Counted from the first letter of the stretch, positions 7,688 through 14,989 are shown. The stretch is 18,297 nucleotides of DNA from Sedimentisphaerales bacterium (GCA_016932895.1 JAFGCA010000392.1:1-18297), one strand, 5' to 3'. Translations and numbers: made by a program. The notes: generated from the letters alone by a model not told the origin.

Positions 7688-8725
7688 ATGAGTATAAAGA
7701 AGATTACTAAAGATGATTTCGCGAGCATCGTTGATGCTCTGATCGAGACGGAGAATGTCATTGGCGTTCAGGCCAAAGGGGAGCGGTTCGATTTTGCGAC
7801 CCTGGAATCCGCGGGGGATTTGCGGCTGGACTACGATGTGACATTGCAGCCGCCCAAGAAGTTCTTTCTGCCGCCGACGGAAGTGCTGCTCACCTACGAG
7901 GTGGGCGGGCCGTACCAGTCGGCTTATGACGAGGAGGCCTTTGTCCTGCTTGGTGTGCACCCCTACGACATGGTCGCCATCAACCAGATGGACGAACTGT
8001 TCCGGCAGGACAACTACGATGCGCACTACATGAAAAGGCGCAACAACGCCACGATTGTGGCCTGCGACGTGGTGACTCCCTCCGAGAACGTCTTTGCCAG
8101 CTCGATGAGGACCGCTGTGGTCAAGGAAGGGTTTGACGTTCTCTTGACGGACATCGGCGACAGCTACGTTGTCGAGCTGGCGACGGCCAAGGGCGAGAAA
8201 CTCTTTGCCGGAGCCGACGGCGTCGAGGACGCCGACGCGGCGACGCTGCAGAAGAGAGAGCAAGTCTGGGCGCGGAACAAGAAGTCCCTGAACCGGCATG
8301 AGCTTGAGTGCGACCCCGCGTATCTGCCCAAACTCCTGGACAAGGCCTACGATCACCCCATCTGGGACGAACTGGCGAAGACGTGTTTCTCGTGTGGGTC
8401 CTGCAACCAGGTTTGTCCGACGTGCTACTGCTTCAACGTCCAGGACGACGTGAACTGGGACCTCAAGACCGGCCAGCGCTGCAGGGCCTGGGACGGCTGC
8501 CTCCTGGATGGCTTCACCAAGGTGGCCCCGGATCACGAGTTCCGCAAGGCGCGGGCCGACCGGTTCCGGCATCGGTTGTATCGCAAGGCCAAGTATGTAC
8601 CGGCTAAAATCGGCGGGCAGATCGCCTGTGTGGGCTGTGGGCGATGCGTCAGCGCGTGTCTGCCCGATATCGCGAACCCCGTCAAGGCGTATAACCGCCT
8701 GATCGACGATTTGGGAATAGGGTAG
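7688..8725 (+). CDS. hydB: Group 3b [NiFe] hydrogenase beta subunit, HydB-type Fe-S protein (paralogue 1)
   Basis: This 345-residue cytoplasmic protein carries electrons between the hydrogenase small subunit and the flavin subunit HydG. Two ferredoxin-type [4Fe-4S] motifs are intact: C233-x2-C236-x2-C239-x3-C243 (followed by PTC246-x-C248) and C314-x2-C317-x2-C320-x3-C324. Family members (P. furiosus HydB, AsrA) also have an N-terminal set of four cysteines in the contexts ACD, C and CFC. Here only C126 remains; the others are Tyr93 (GVHPYD) and Val135/Ala137 (ENVFAS), so any cluster in that part is probably lost. The ATG at 7688 was preferred over an upstream TTG at 7658 because it has GGGAG nearby and matches the family's N-terminus. 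It is the second gene of the operon, 55 bp before hydG. Confidence 0.88.
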   Translation: MSIKKITKDDFASIVDALIETENVIGVQAKGERFDFATLESAGDLRLDYDVTLQPPKKFFLPPTEVLLTYEVGGPYQSAYDEEAFVLLGVHPYDMVAINQMDELFRQDNYDAHYMKRRNNATIVACDVVTPSENVFASSMRTAVVKEGFDVLLTDIGDSYVVELATAKGEKLFAGADGVEDADAATLQKREQVWARNKKSLNRHELECDPAYLPKLLDKAYDHPIWDELAKTCFSCGSCNQVCPTCYCFNVQDDVNWDLKTGQRCRAWDGCLLDGFTKVAPDHEFRKARADRFRHRLYRKAKYVPAKIGGQIACVGCGRCVSACLPDIANPVKAYNRLIDDLGIG

Positions 8726-8780
8726 TTGTGACGTTCGTGCGGTTGGCAATGGCTTGTCTATGTGGATAGGAGCTTGATTG

Positions 8781-9620
8781 ATGTGTCAATGTTGTGCTGA
8801 AGAGAAGGATATTTATTTGCCGCAGTTGGCGACGGTGAAAGAGACGGCCGAGATGAACAGTGCCGACCGTTACCTGCGGCTTTCCATGGATGACGGTCCG
8901 TTCGACTACATACCGGGGCAGTTCGTAGAGGTCTCGGTCGCCGGCGTCGGCGAAGCGCCGATTACCATCAGCTCCTCGCCGACCCAGAAGGACGGCTTCG
9001 AGCTGGTGGTTCGCAAGATCGGCAACGTCACCAATGCGATCCACACGCTGAATCCCGGCGATAAGCTGGGGATCCGCGGCCCGCTGGGCAAGGGGATCTA
9101 CCCCGTCGAAGAGGCCAAGGGCCGGGACGTCGTCTTCATCTGTGGCGGGCTGGGCCTGGTCCCGCAGCGATCGTTCATCAACTACGTGCTCGACAATCGC
9201 GACGATTACGGGCAGGTGACGATTCTGCAAGGGTGCAAGTGCTACGACCAGAGACTGTTCGTCTCGGAAGTCGAGGCTTGGGACAAGCGGGACGACGCGG
9301 TGTTGCTGGAGACGCTGGACGATCCGGACGAATGCTGGAAAGGAAACGTCGGCGTCGTGACGTCGCTGGTCTCCAAGGTGAAGACGGATTGGAAGAACGC
9401 GGTCGTGTCGGTCTGCGGGCCGCCGGTCATGTACAAGTTCGTCCTGATGGCGCTCGAGGAATACGACGTGCCGCACGAGAACATCTTCTTGAATCTCGAA
9501 CGCAAAATGAAATGCGGCGTGGGCAAGTGCGGGCACTGTCAGATCAACGACGTGTACGTCTGCATCGACGGGCCCGTGTTTCGATATACTGATTTGGCAA
9601 CTATGCCGGAGGCAATTTGA
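8781..9620 (+). CDS. hydG: Group 3b [NiFe] hydrogenase gamma subunit, HydG-type FAD/NAD(P) and [2Fe-2S] protein (paralogue 1)
   Basis: This 279-residue flavoprotein is the NAD(P)H-reacting subunit of a HydBGDA hydrogenase. It has a ferredoxin-reductase-like FAD domain (PGQFVEVSV; ITISSSPT), an NAD(P) domain (FICGGLGLVPQRSF at about 115-128; VCGPPVMYKF near 211-220) and a C-terminal [2Fe-2S] motif C245-x4-C250-x2-C253-x7-C261. Oddities: the N-terminus reads MCQCCAEE, the nucleotide loop is GGLGLVP rather than the usual GGGxGxAP, and a GC152KC154YD segment replaces the family's GAR-P-D motif. The ATG at 8781 has AGGAG 8 bases upstream. The next gene starts 2 bp after its stop, so translation is coupled. 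Confidence 0.88.
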   Translation: MCQCCAEEKDIYLPQLATVKETAEMNSADRYLRLSMDDGPFDYIPGQFVEVSVAGVGEAPITISSSPTQKDGFELVVRKIGNVTNAIHTLNPGDKLGIRGPLGKGIYPVEEAKGRDVVFICGGLGLVPQRSFINYVLDNRDDYGQVTILQGCKCYDQRLFVSEVEAWDKRDDAVLLETLDDPDECWKGNVGVVTSLVSKVKTDWKNAVVSVCGPPVMYKFVLMALEEYDVPHENIFLNLERKMKCGVGKCGHCQINDVYVCIDGPVFRYTDLATMPEAI

Positions 9621-9622
9621 CA

Positions 9623-10375
9623 ATGGCGAAACCCAAGATTGCGATATTCGATTTTGCCTGCTGCGAAGGATGTCAGCTCCAGATCGTGAACCTGGAAGAA
9701 GAGATTCTCGATCTTCTGGGCGGGGCCGACGTGGTGGAGTGGCGAGAGGCCATGAGTGAAAAGAGCGACGAGTACGACATCGCCATTATCGAAGGCTCGA
9801 TCACTCGTCTGGAGGACGAAGAGCGTCTGAAGCTGATTCGCAGCCGGGCGAAAGTGCTGATTGCTCTCGGTGCCTGCGCGACGATGGGTGGGGTCAACAA
9901 GTTGAAAAACAACTTCGATCTCGATGACGTCAAGAAATGCGTGTACGGCAAGGCGGCCGGCAAGCCACATTTGCACACGGGGTTGACCAAGGGCGTCGAT
10001 GAGGTCGTGGACGTCGACTTTTACGTGCACGGCTGTCCCATCGACCGGAAGGAATTTACCTACATCGTACGCTCGCTGCTGATGGGCAAGACCCCGGAGA
10101 TCCCCGATTACCCTGTTTGCGTCGAATGCAAGGCCCAGGGCAATCCGTGTCTGTGGGAGTCCGGGCAGGTGTGTCTCGGTCCCATCATCCGGGCCGGCTG
10201 CGGCGCCCGCTGTCCCTCGAACGGCTTTCGCTGCTTCGGATGCCGCGGGTACGTCGACAATCCCAACGTCGAAGCCGCCCGGGACGTGATCGAGAAATAC
10301 GGTTTGAACGTGGACGATTTGAAGACCAAGATGGTTCTCTTCGGAAGCCAACAGGAGCCGACGATCTATGAGTAG
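9623..10375 (+). CDS. hydD: Group 3b [NiFe] hydrogenase small (delta) subunit
   Basis: The 250-residue product passes electrons from the [NiFe] site through Fe-S clusters. Proximal-cluster ligands are visible as C14-x2-C17 (FACCEGCQLQ), C85 (LGACATMGG) and C138 (HGCP). A C-terminal Cys-rich part (YPVCVEC, GNPC, GQVCLGP, AGCGARCP, RCFGCRG) provides the medial and distal clusters and closely resembles P. furiosus HydD. There is no twin-arginine signal, so the enzyme is cytoplasmic. The ATG at 9623 follows a GGAGGC ribosome-binding site by 9 bases; an upstream TTG at 9617 overlaps the hydG stop and is less likely. It overlaps hydA by 8 bp. Confidence 0.93.
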   Translation: MAKPKIAIFDFACCEGCQLQIVNLEEEILDLLGGADVVEWREAMSEKSDEYDIAIIEGSITRLEDEERLKLIRSRAKVLIALGACATMGGVNKLKNNFDLDDVKKCVYGKAAGKPHLHTGLTKGVDEVVDVDFYVHGCPIDRKEFTYIVRSLLMGKTPEIPDYPVCVECKAQGNPCLWESGQVCLGPIIRAGCGARCPSNGFRCFGCRGYVDNPNVEAARDVIEKYGLNVDDLKTKMVLFGSQQEPTIYE

Positions 10376-11672
10376 TGTCAACGTAAACGTACATCATGTC
10401 ACGCGTGTCGAAGGACACGGCAATATCGTTGTGAATGCCAACGACGGCAAGATCGAGAAGGTCGAATGGCAGGTGCCGGAGGCGCCTCGCTTCTTCGAGG
10501 CGATGGTGCGCGGTCGCAGCTACCAGGATATCCAGACGATCGTGAGCCGGATTTGCGGTATCTGCTCGATTACCCACTCGCTGGCCTCGACCAAGGCGGT
10601 AGAAAACGCCATGGGCATCAAAGTCTCGGAGCAGGCGGACGCGGTACGCATCCTGATGCACTATTCCGAGCAGCTCCAGAGCCACGTTTTGCACGTCGGA
10701 TACCTGGCGGCGCCGGACTTCTTCGGGGTTCCCTCGGTGGTGCCGCTGGTCGGAATGGCCCCGGACGCGGTCAAGACGATCATCAAGCTGCATCGCCTGG
10801 CGAACGAATGGTCCGACCTGATCGCCGGACGCACGACCCACCCGGTGACGCTCATCCCGGGCGGGTTGACGAGAGTTCCGACGGAAAAGCAATTCCGCGA
10901 GCTCCAGCAGCGTCTCAAGGACAGCGTCGCCGACCTCAAGACCGTGGCCGAGGTGTTGCTCTCGGTGGCCGAGAACATTCCGAACTTCACGCGCGAGACC
11001 GAGTATGTGTCTCTCAAGCAGGACAATCCTCCGACGTACACCTTCTATCATGGGGAAATCACCTCGACCGATTACGACGGCACCGTGGCGATCAACGACT
11101 GGAAGACGGTGGCGAACGAGTACGTGAGCGATCAGTCCACGGCCAAGTGGACCAAGTGGCATCGCGGCTCGTATGCCGTCGGGGCGCTGGCCCGCTTCAA
11201 CAACAATGGCGAGCTGCTCTCGCCGCTGGCCAAGGGCGTGGCCCAGATGTTCGGACTCGAAAAAGGCTGCTGTAATCCCTACATGAACAATATCGCTCAG
11301 TTGGTTGAGTGTGTGCATGTGGTGGAGACCAGTATCGGACTGATCGACGAGCTGCTGACGAAGGGGCTCAAGGACGAGAAGGTCCGCGTCAGTCCCAGAG
11401 CCGGCAAGGCCAGCGGCTGCGTCGAGGCGCCGCGCGGCATTCTCTTCCACGAATACGAGTTCGACCGCAAGGGCAATTGCGTGGGAGCCGACATCTGCAT
11501 CCCGACGAATCAGAATCACGCCAGCATCCAGGAAGACTTCGAGAAGCTGGTGCCCGAGATTCTGGACGAGGGCGAAGACGCCGTGCGACAGAAGATGGAG
11601 ATGTGCGTTCGCTCGTACGACCCGTGCATCTCGTGCTCGACGCATATGCTGAACGTGCAGTTCGTCAAGTAA
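10368..11672 (+). CDS. hydA: Group 3b [NiFe] hydrogenase large (alpha) catalytic subunit
   Basis: The 434-residue subunit holds the [NiFe] active site. The N-terminal ligand motif is RIC63GIC66 and the C-terminal one is DPC420ISC423STH426, giving all four nickel-binding cysteines. RVEGHGN at residues 13-19 is the usual start of the family. After His426 an eight-residue tail (MLNVQFVK) remains; a maturation protease would remove it after nickel insertion, and such a protease is encoded next. Gene order beta-gamma-delta-alpha and sequence features place it in group 3b (bidirectional NADP-linked, sulfhydrogenase type), which evolves or takes up H2 in the cytoplasm. Its ATG lies inside the end of hydD, so the two are translationally coupled. 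Confidence 0.93.
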   Translation: MSSVNVNVHHVTRVEGHGNIVVNANDGKIEKVEWQVPEAPRFFEAMVRGRSYQDIQTIVSRICGICSITHSLASTKAVENAMGIKVSEQADAVRILMHYSEQLQSHVLHVGYLAAPDFFGVPSVVPLVGMAPDAVKTIIKLHRLANEWSDLIAGRTTHPVTLIPGGLTRVPTEKQFRELQQRLKDSVADLKTVAEVLLSVAENIPNFTRETEYVSLKQDNPPTYTFYHGEITSTDYDGTVAINDWKTVANEYVSDQSTAKWTKWHRGSYAVGALARFNNNGELLSPLAKGVAQMFGLEKGCCNPYMNNIAQLVECVHVVETSIGLIDELLTKGLKDEKVRVSPRAGKASGCVEAPRGILFHEYEFDRKGNCVGADICIPTNQNHASIQEDFEKLVPEILDEGEDAVRQKMEMCVRSYDPCISCSTHMLNVQFVK

Positions 11673-11682
11673 TCGTGGGCTC

Positions 11683-12144
11683 ATGAAGAAGGCCGTTGCC
11701 GTACTCGGGCTGGGCAATCCCCTCATGGCAGATGAGGGGATCGGAGTCTATCTGATTGAGCGCCTGGCGCAGAGCGCCGGGCGGTATCCGTCGGTCGAGT
11801 TCATCGATGCCGGGACGGGGGGAATGTCCGTGTTGCATCTGCTCGAAGGCCGGCGCAAGGCCGTCTTCATCGACTGCGCGATCATGGGTGAAACGCCGGG
11901 AACGATGAGGCGTTTCACCTGCGAACAGGTTCGCAGCCGGAAAGTTCTCGCGCATCAATCACTTCACGAGGCGGATCTCATGCATATCCTCGCGATGGCC
12001 GAGCAACTGGGACAGGCCCCGGAAGAGGTGGTGGTTTTCGGGATCGAGCCCGAGGCGGTCGAGTTCAAGGAGGGTTTGAGCCCGGCGCTACTGGAGCGAT
12101 GCGACGAGTATGTTTCCCTGGTTTTGCGCGAGCTCGAGGCGTAG
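11683..12144 (+). CDS. [NiFe] hydrogenase maturation endopeptidase (HyaD/HycI family)
   Basis: This 153-residue protease cleaves the C-terminal tail of the large subunit after nickel has been inserted. The family signature GLGNPLMADEGIG is at residues 9-21 (the Glu/Asp pair binds nickel), FIDAGTGG follows at about 40-47, HQSLHE at about 92-97 supplies the conserved His, and FGIEP lies near 119-123. It starts 10 bp after hydA and is the last gene of the first hydrogenase operon; its target is almost certainly the HydA tail. No accessory hyp genes are seen in this window. Confidence 0.93.
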   Translation: MKKAVAVLGLGNPLMADEGIGVYLIERLAQSAGRYPSVEFIDAGTGGMSVLHLLEGRRKAVFIDCAIMGETPGTMRRFTCEQVRSRKVLAHQSLHEADLMHILAMAEQLGQAPEEVVVFGIEPEAVEFKEGLSPALLERCDEYVSLVLRELEA

Positions 12145-12166
12145 CCTGAGCTGGCGGTGGCGGCGG

Positions 12167-12182
12167 AAAGGGCGGCCTTTTT
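12167..12182 (+). terminator. Weak intrinsic terminator candidate after the protease gene
   Basis: AAAGG (12167-12171) and CCTTT (12176-12180) form a 5-bp stem around GCGG, with two further T. It lies 23 bp past the end of the hydrogenase operon, before the next promoter. The stem is short, so transcription may partly read through. Confidence 0.35.
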
Positions 12183-12248
12183 GCGGTACGGAACGGGCCG
12201 TGGGGATGGGCGTGCCCGCCGGCGGTGTTGAAATTTGCGGCCGTGCTA

Positions 12249-12277
12249 TTGACGCCGAACATCCTCTGACATATACA
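12249..12277 (+). promoter_or_regulatory. Sigma70-type promoter of the receiver-kinase pair
   Basis: TTGACG (12249-12254) and TATACA (12272-12277) are separated by 17 bp. The AT-rich stretch around it contains an ACAT...ATGT inverted arrangement (12270-12284), which could be an operator but is unassigned. There is no Rex site here, so the sensory pair is probably not in the Rex regulon. Confidence 0.6.
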
Positions 12278-12332
12278 TATAATGTAACACGCGGATGAAA
12301 ATGACACTCTCTTGTTTGCCGAAGGAGATGAT

Positions 12333-12728
12333 ATGGGACAAGGCAGGATTTTGATTATCGATGACGATCCTGATATCACCGAAGCCATGACGGTTGTTCT
12401 GGAGAACAAAGGGTATGAGGTGCAAAGCGCACTGGACGGCACCGAGGGGATGGAGCGACTGAAACAGGCCCGGCCGGATCTGATCGTTCTCGATGTGATG
12501 ATGAGGACGTCGCAGGAAGGATTTGATTTCTCACGCGCCTTGAAACAAAATTCGGACTACAAGGACATTCCCATCCTGATGCTGACGGCCGTCAAGCAGA
12601 AGACCGGTCTGGATTTCAAGACGGAGGCCGGCAATGAATCCTGGCTTCCGGTGGAGGAATTTCTGGATAAGCCGGTCAAGCCGGACGTCCTTCTGGAGAA
12701 GGTGGAAAGCCTGCTCCAGAAGTCGTAA
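12333..12728 (+). CDS. Stand-alone receiver-domain response regulator
   Basis: The 131-residue protein is a single receiver domain with no output domain. The acidic pocket is D10/D11/D12, the phosphorylation site is D54 (LIVLDVMM), the switch Thr lies in LMLTAVK and the conserved Lys in FLDKPVKP. The usual DxxMPxxDG is replaced by DVMMRTSQEGF, so the Pro is missing. The ATG at 12333 has AAGGAG 5 bases upstream; an in-frame TTG at 12312 is ignored. The kinase gene follows after 5 bp. Phosphorylated receiver presumably acts through protein contacts or passes phosphate to another regulator; its target is unknown. Confidence 0.9.
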   Translation: MGQGRILIIDDDPDITEAMTVVLENKGYEVQSALDGTEGMERLKQARPDLIVLDVMMRTSQEGFDFSRALKQNSDYKDIPILMLTAVKQKTGLDFKTEAGNESWLPVEEFLDKPVKPDVLLEKVESLLQKS

Positions 12729-12733
12729 CCCGT

Positions 12734-14080
12734 ATGGAAAATCTTCTCAAAAGCACCAGCCTCGTTCAAAGGGCCTACTGGCTGACCAGGCTGCGGTGGG
12801 TCGCGATCGCCACGCTGGCCGTGGCCACCTTTGTCGCGAGGAGGTTCATGGGTGTGGCGCTGCCCGCGACGGCTCTCTATACCATCGCGGGCGTGTTGCT
12901 GGTCTACAACTTTCTTCTCTACGACCTGCTGCGGTACTCGACCTGGGGGGGCAAGGAGCCCTCTCCGGCCCGGATCGGCGGAATTCTCACGTTCCAGATT
13001 TGCGCGGACCTGTTCATCCTGGCCTCCATCCTGCACTTCTCCGGCGGCATTGAGAACCCGTTTTCCTTCTTCTTCGTCTTCCACATGATCATCGCCAGCA
13101 TCTTGCGGTCCAAGCGGCAAAGCTATCTGCAGGCGACCCTGGCGGTGGTCCTTTTTGGCGGGCTGGTGGTTCTTGAGGCTCTCGGATGGATCGAGCATTA
13201 CCACCTGGCCGGGTTTGTCGGCCGGGACGGATACCAGAACGTCACCTATGTCTTTGGTTTCCTGTTCGTTTTCACGATCACGCTGTACCTGGTGGTCTAC
13301 ATGACGACCTCCATCAGCGAACAGCTCCGCAAGCAGCAGGAGAGCTATGAGCGCGCCAACGCCTTGCTCCAGGAGAAGGACCAGCTCAAGAACGAATACG
13401 TTCTTCGCGTCACGCACGACATCAAGGGACATCTGGCCGCGGTGCAAAGCTGTCTGGACATCGTCTTTAGCGAAATGGTGGGGCCCCTCAACACCAAGCA
13501 GAAAGACCTGATCGAGAGAGCCCATCGCCGCACGGCCAAGTGCATGGCCTTTATCGCGGCCTTGCTGAGGCTGACCCGCATGAAGCTGACCGGACGCCTT
13601 GAGATAGAGCGATTCTCGCTCCGCAACTGCGTGTTCAACGCCCTGGCCTCGGTCCAGAACCGGGCGCAGAAAAAGCGTATCGGGCTGACGCACCACATCG
13701 ATGCGTCGGTCGACGAGATTCTGGGCGAAGCGGTGTTGATTGAGGAGACCCTGACCAACGTTCTTTTCAATGCCGTCAAGTATACGCCGAACGATGGCAA
13801 GGTGGACATGCAGGTCCGGGAAGACGGTGCCTTCGTCCAGGTGAACATCACCGATACGGGCATTGGTGTGCCCGAAGGTGACCTGACGCGCATTTTCGAG
13901 GAGTTTTACCGGGCCGACAACGCCCGTGCCGCCGAGCGAGACGGGACGGGCCTGGGGCTGGCGTTCGCCAAGCAGGTCGTGGAAAGGCACGGGGGACGAA
14001 TCTGGGCGCAGAAGAACCCGGAAGGGGGCACTCGGTTCGTCTTCACGTTGCCGAAGGAGCCGACGCCACCGGCCTCCTGA
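12734..14080 (+). CDS. Membrane redox-type sensor histidine kinase with RegB-like GGxxNPF motif
   Basis: The 448-residue protein has six predicted membrane helices (about 20-36, 44-66, 82-101, 111-126, 131-150, 171-192), a short coiled linker (about 195-222), a HisKA domain with phospho-acceptor H228 (RVTHDIKGHLAAV) and an HATPase_c domain with N-box NVLFNAVKYTPNDG (342-355), G1 DTGIGV (374-379), F-box FEEFYR and G2 GTGLGLA (404-410). Between helices 3 and 4 it carries GGIENPF (104-110), which matches the GGxxNPF quinone-binding motif of RegB/PrrB kinases. It therefore probably senses quinone redox state and phosphorylates the receiver encoded 5 bp upstream. No strong ribosome-binding site is seen, so translation is likely coupled. 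It sits between the two Rex-controlled operons. Confidence 0.9.
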   Translation: MENLLKSTSLVQRAYWLTRLRWVAIATLAVATFVARRFMGVALPATALYTIAGVLLVYNFLLYDLLRYSTWGGKEPSPARIGGILTFQICADLFILASILHFSGGIENPFSFFFVFHMIIASILRSKRQSYLQATLAVVLFGGLVVLEALGWIEHYHLAGFVGRDGYQNVTYVFGFLFVFTITLYLVVYMTTSISEQLRKQQESYERANALLQEKDQLKNEYVLRVTHDIKGHLAAVQSCLDIVFSEMVGPLNTKQKDLIERAHRRTAKCMAFIAALLRLTRMKLTGRLEIERFSLRNCVFNALASVQNRAQKKRIGLTHHIDASVDEILGEAVLIEETLTNVLFNAVKYTPNDGKVDMQVREDGAFVQVNITDTGIGVPEGDLTRIFEEFYRADNARAAERDGTGLGLAFAKQVVERHGGRIWAQKNPEGGTRFVFTLPKEPTPPAS

Positions 14081-14122
14081 GCCCATCTGTCACGCGGGAC
14101 ATCATTTGCGTTGCCATTTCAC

Positions 14123-14174
14123 AAAAAACCGACCCTGTGACGTGACGCAGTCGAAATAATTTTCCGGGTTTTTT
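14123..14174 (+). terminator. Intrinsic terminator after the histidine kinase gene
   Basis: AAAAAACC at 14123-14130 pairs with GGTTTTTT at 14167-14174, and the 36-base interior can fold further (GA..CTG with CAGTC). The structure ends in a run of six T and lies 42 bp past the kinase stop. With A- and T-tracts on both sides it could act in both directions. It isolates the sensory pair from the second rex promoter. Confidence 0.45.
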
Positions 14175-14250
14175 GGCCATGTCAACATAAAGCGTTACCG
14201 TATATGTCTTTAGGGTGATTGTGGTGCGCGCAGAAAAAATAGATTTGTAC

Positions 14251-14279
14251 TTGACAAGAGGGGCGGTGACTTCTATTTT
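14251..14279 (+). promoter_or_regulatory. Sigma70-type promoter of the second rex operon
   Basis: A perfect -35 TTGACA (14251-14256) is followed after 17 bp by TATTTT (14274-14279). Layout and spacing are the same as for the rex1 promoter, with the Rex operator starting 12 bp after the -10 box. Confidence 0.75.
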
Positions 14280-14291
14280 GAAGGTGGAATT

Positions 14292-14309
14292 TTGTGAAAG
14301 TGAGCACAA
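14292..14309 (+). promoter_or_regulatory. Rex operator upstream of rex2
   Basis: TTGTGAAAGTGAGCACAA differs from the rex1 operator at only two of 18 positions and keeps the TTGTG/CACAA ends. It lies 19 bp before the rex2 ATG. Either Rex protein could in principle bind both sites. Confidence 0.8.
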
Positions 14310-14328
14310 TCACGAGGAGATCGTGGCA

Positions 14329-14952
14329 ATGCGGTACCACAGGATTCCAGACGAAACGGTCCGGCGCTTGCCGGTGTATTTGCGGGGGGCGATCCATCTG
14401 TCTCAACAGGGCCAGGAGAACGTCTCCAGCAGCGAACTGGCGACGATGCTGGGGGTCAACGCGTGGCAGATCCGCAAGGATTTCTCGTACTTCGGCGATT
14501 TCGGCACCCCCGGCGTGGGGTACGAGCTCAAGGGCCTCATCAAGCACATCAACAAGATCCTTCGTCTGAACACGGGACACAAGGCGGCCCTGGTCGGCGT
14601 GGGCAATTTGGGCTCGGCGCTGCTGTCGTTCCCCGGTTTTGCCGCCTATGGATTCGATATCGCCGCCACTTTCGATATCGACAAGAGAAAAATCGGACGC
14701 CGCAAAAACGACATTGTGATCGAGGATGTCTCGAGGCTGCGCAACTTGCGCAGACGGGGCATCTATTTAGGGATCATCGCCGTGCCGGCAAAGGCTTCCC
14801 AGGATATCGCGGAGATGCTGGTGAAGGCGGGCGTCCGAGGCATTCTGAATTTTTCACCTCGTTACATTGCAGTTCCCAAAGGTGTCAAAGTAATCACGAT
14901 TGACATCGCCATGGATTTGGCGCGCTTGCCGTATTACATGCCGTCGAGTTGA
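14329..14952 (+). CDS. rex: Redox-sensing transcriptional repressor Rex (paralogue 2)
   Basis: This second Rex is also 207 residues and starts MRYHRIPDETVRRLPVYLRG. The winged helix (LGVNAWQIRKDFSYFGDFGTPGVGY) is nearly identical to that of paralogue 1 in the recognition part, and the NADH loop is LVGVGNLGSALL. Differences concentrate at residues 21-40 and 111-170. The ATG at 14329 is preferred to an upstream in-frame start at 14215, which would put the promoter and operator inside the coding region; GAGGAG lies 9 bases upstream. It heads the second hydBG-containing operon, 134 bp before the next gene, and is probably autoregulated. Confidence 0.95.
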   Translation: MRYHRIPDETVRRLPVYLRGAIHLSQQGQENVSSSELATMLGVNAWQIRKDFSYFGDFGTPGVGYELKGLIKHINKILRLNTGHKAALVGVGNLGSALLSFPGFAAYGFDIAATFDIDKRKIGRRKNDIVIEDVSRLRNLRRRGIYLGIIAVPAKASQDIAEMLVKAGVRGILNFSPRYIAVPKGVKVITIDIAMDLARLPYYMPSS

Positions 14953-14964
14953 ACGGCTGCCGTA

Positions 14965-14989
14965 TAACTTGGGATTATACAACAAGTTA
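14965..14989. repeat. Inverted repeat between rex2 and the second hydB-like gene
   Basis: TAACTTG (14965-14971) and CAAGTTA (14983-14989) form an exact 7-bp inverted repeat around an 11-base AT-rich spacer. It could be an operator or a weak RNA hairpin that sets expression of rex2 apart from the genes behind it. It does not match the Rex site. Confidence 0.4.

Noticed and set aside
6950..8749. A 599-codon open frame on the minus strand
   Set aside because: It lies opposite rex1 and hydB, both of which have clear family motifs. Its composition is His/Arg/Val-rich with no recognisable domain, as expected of an antisense shadow in GC-rich DNA.
10185..11726. A 513-codon open frame on the minus strand
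   Set aside because: It is opposite the hydrogenase large subunit, whose ligand motifs are intact. The predicted protein looks random and has no ribosome-binding site.
12278..12283. A consensus TATAAT as -10 box of the receiver gene promoter
   Set aside because: It is 23 bp from the TTGACG element, too far for sigma70. The adjacent TATACA gives the proper 17-bp spacing.
12557..14086. A 509-codon open frame on the minus strand
   Set aside because: It is antisense to the histidine kinase, which has all kinase boxes. No domain is visible in the antisense product.
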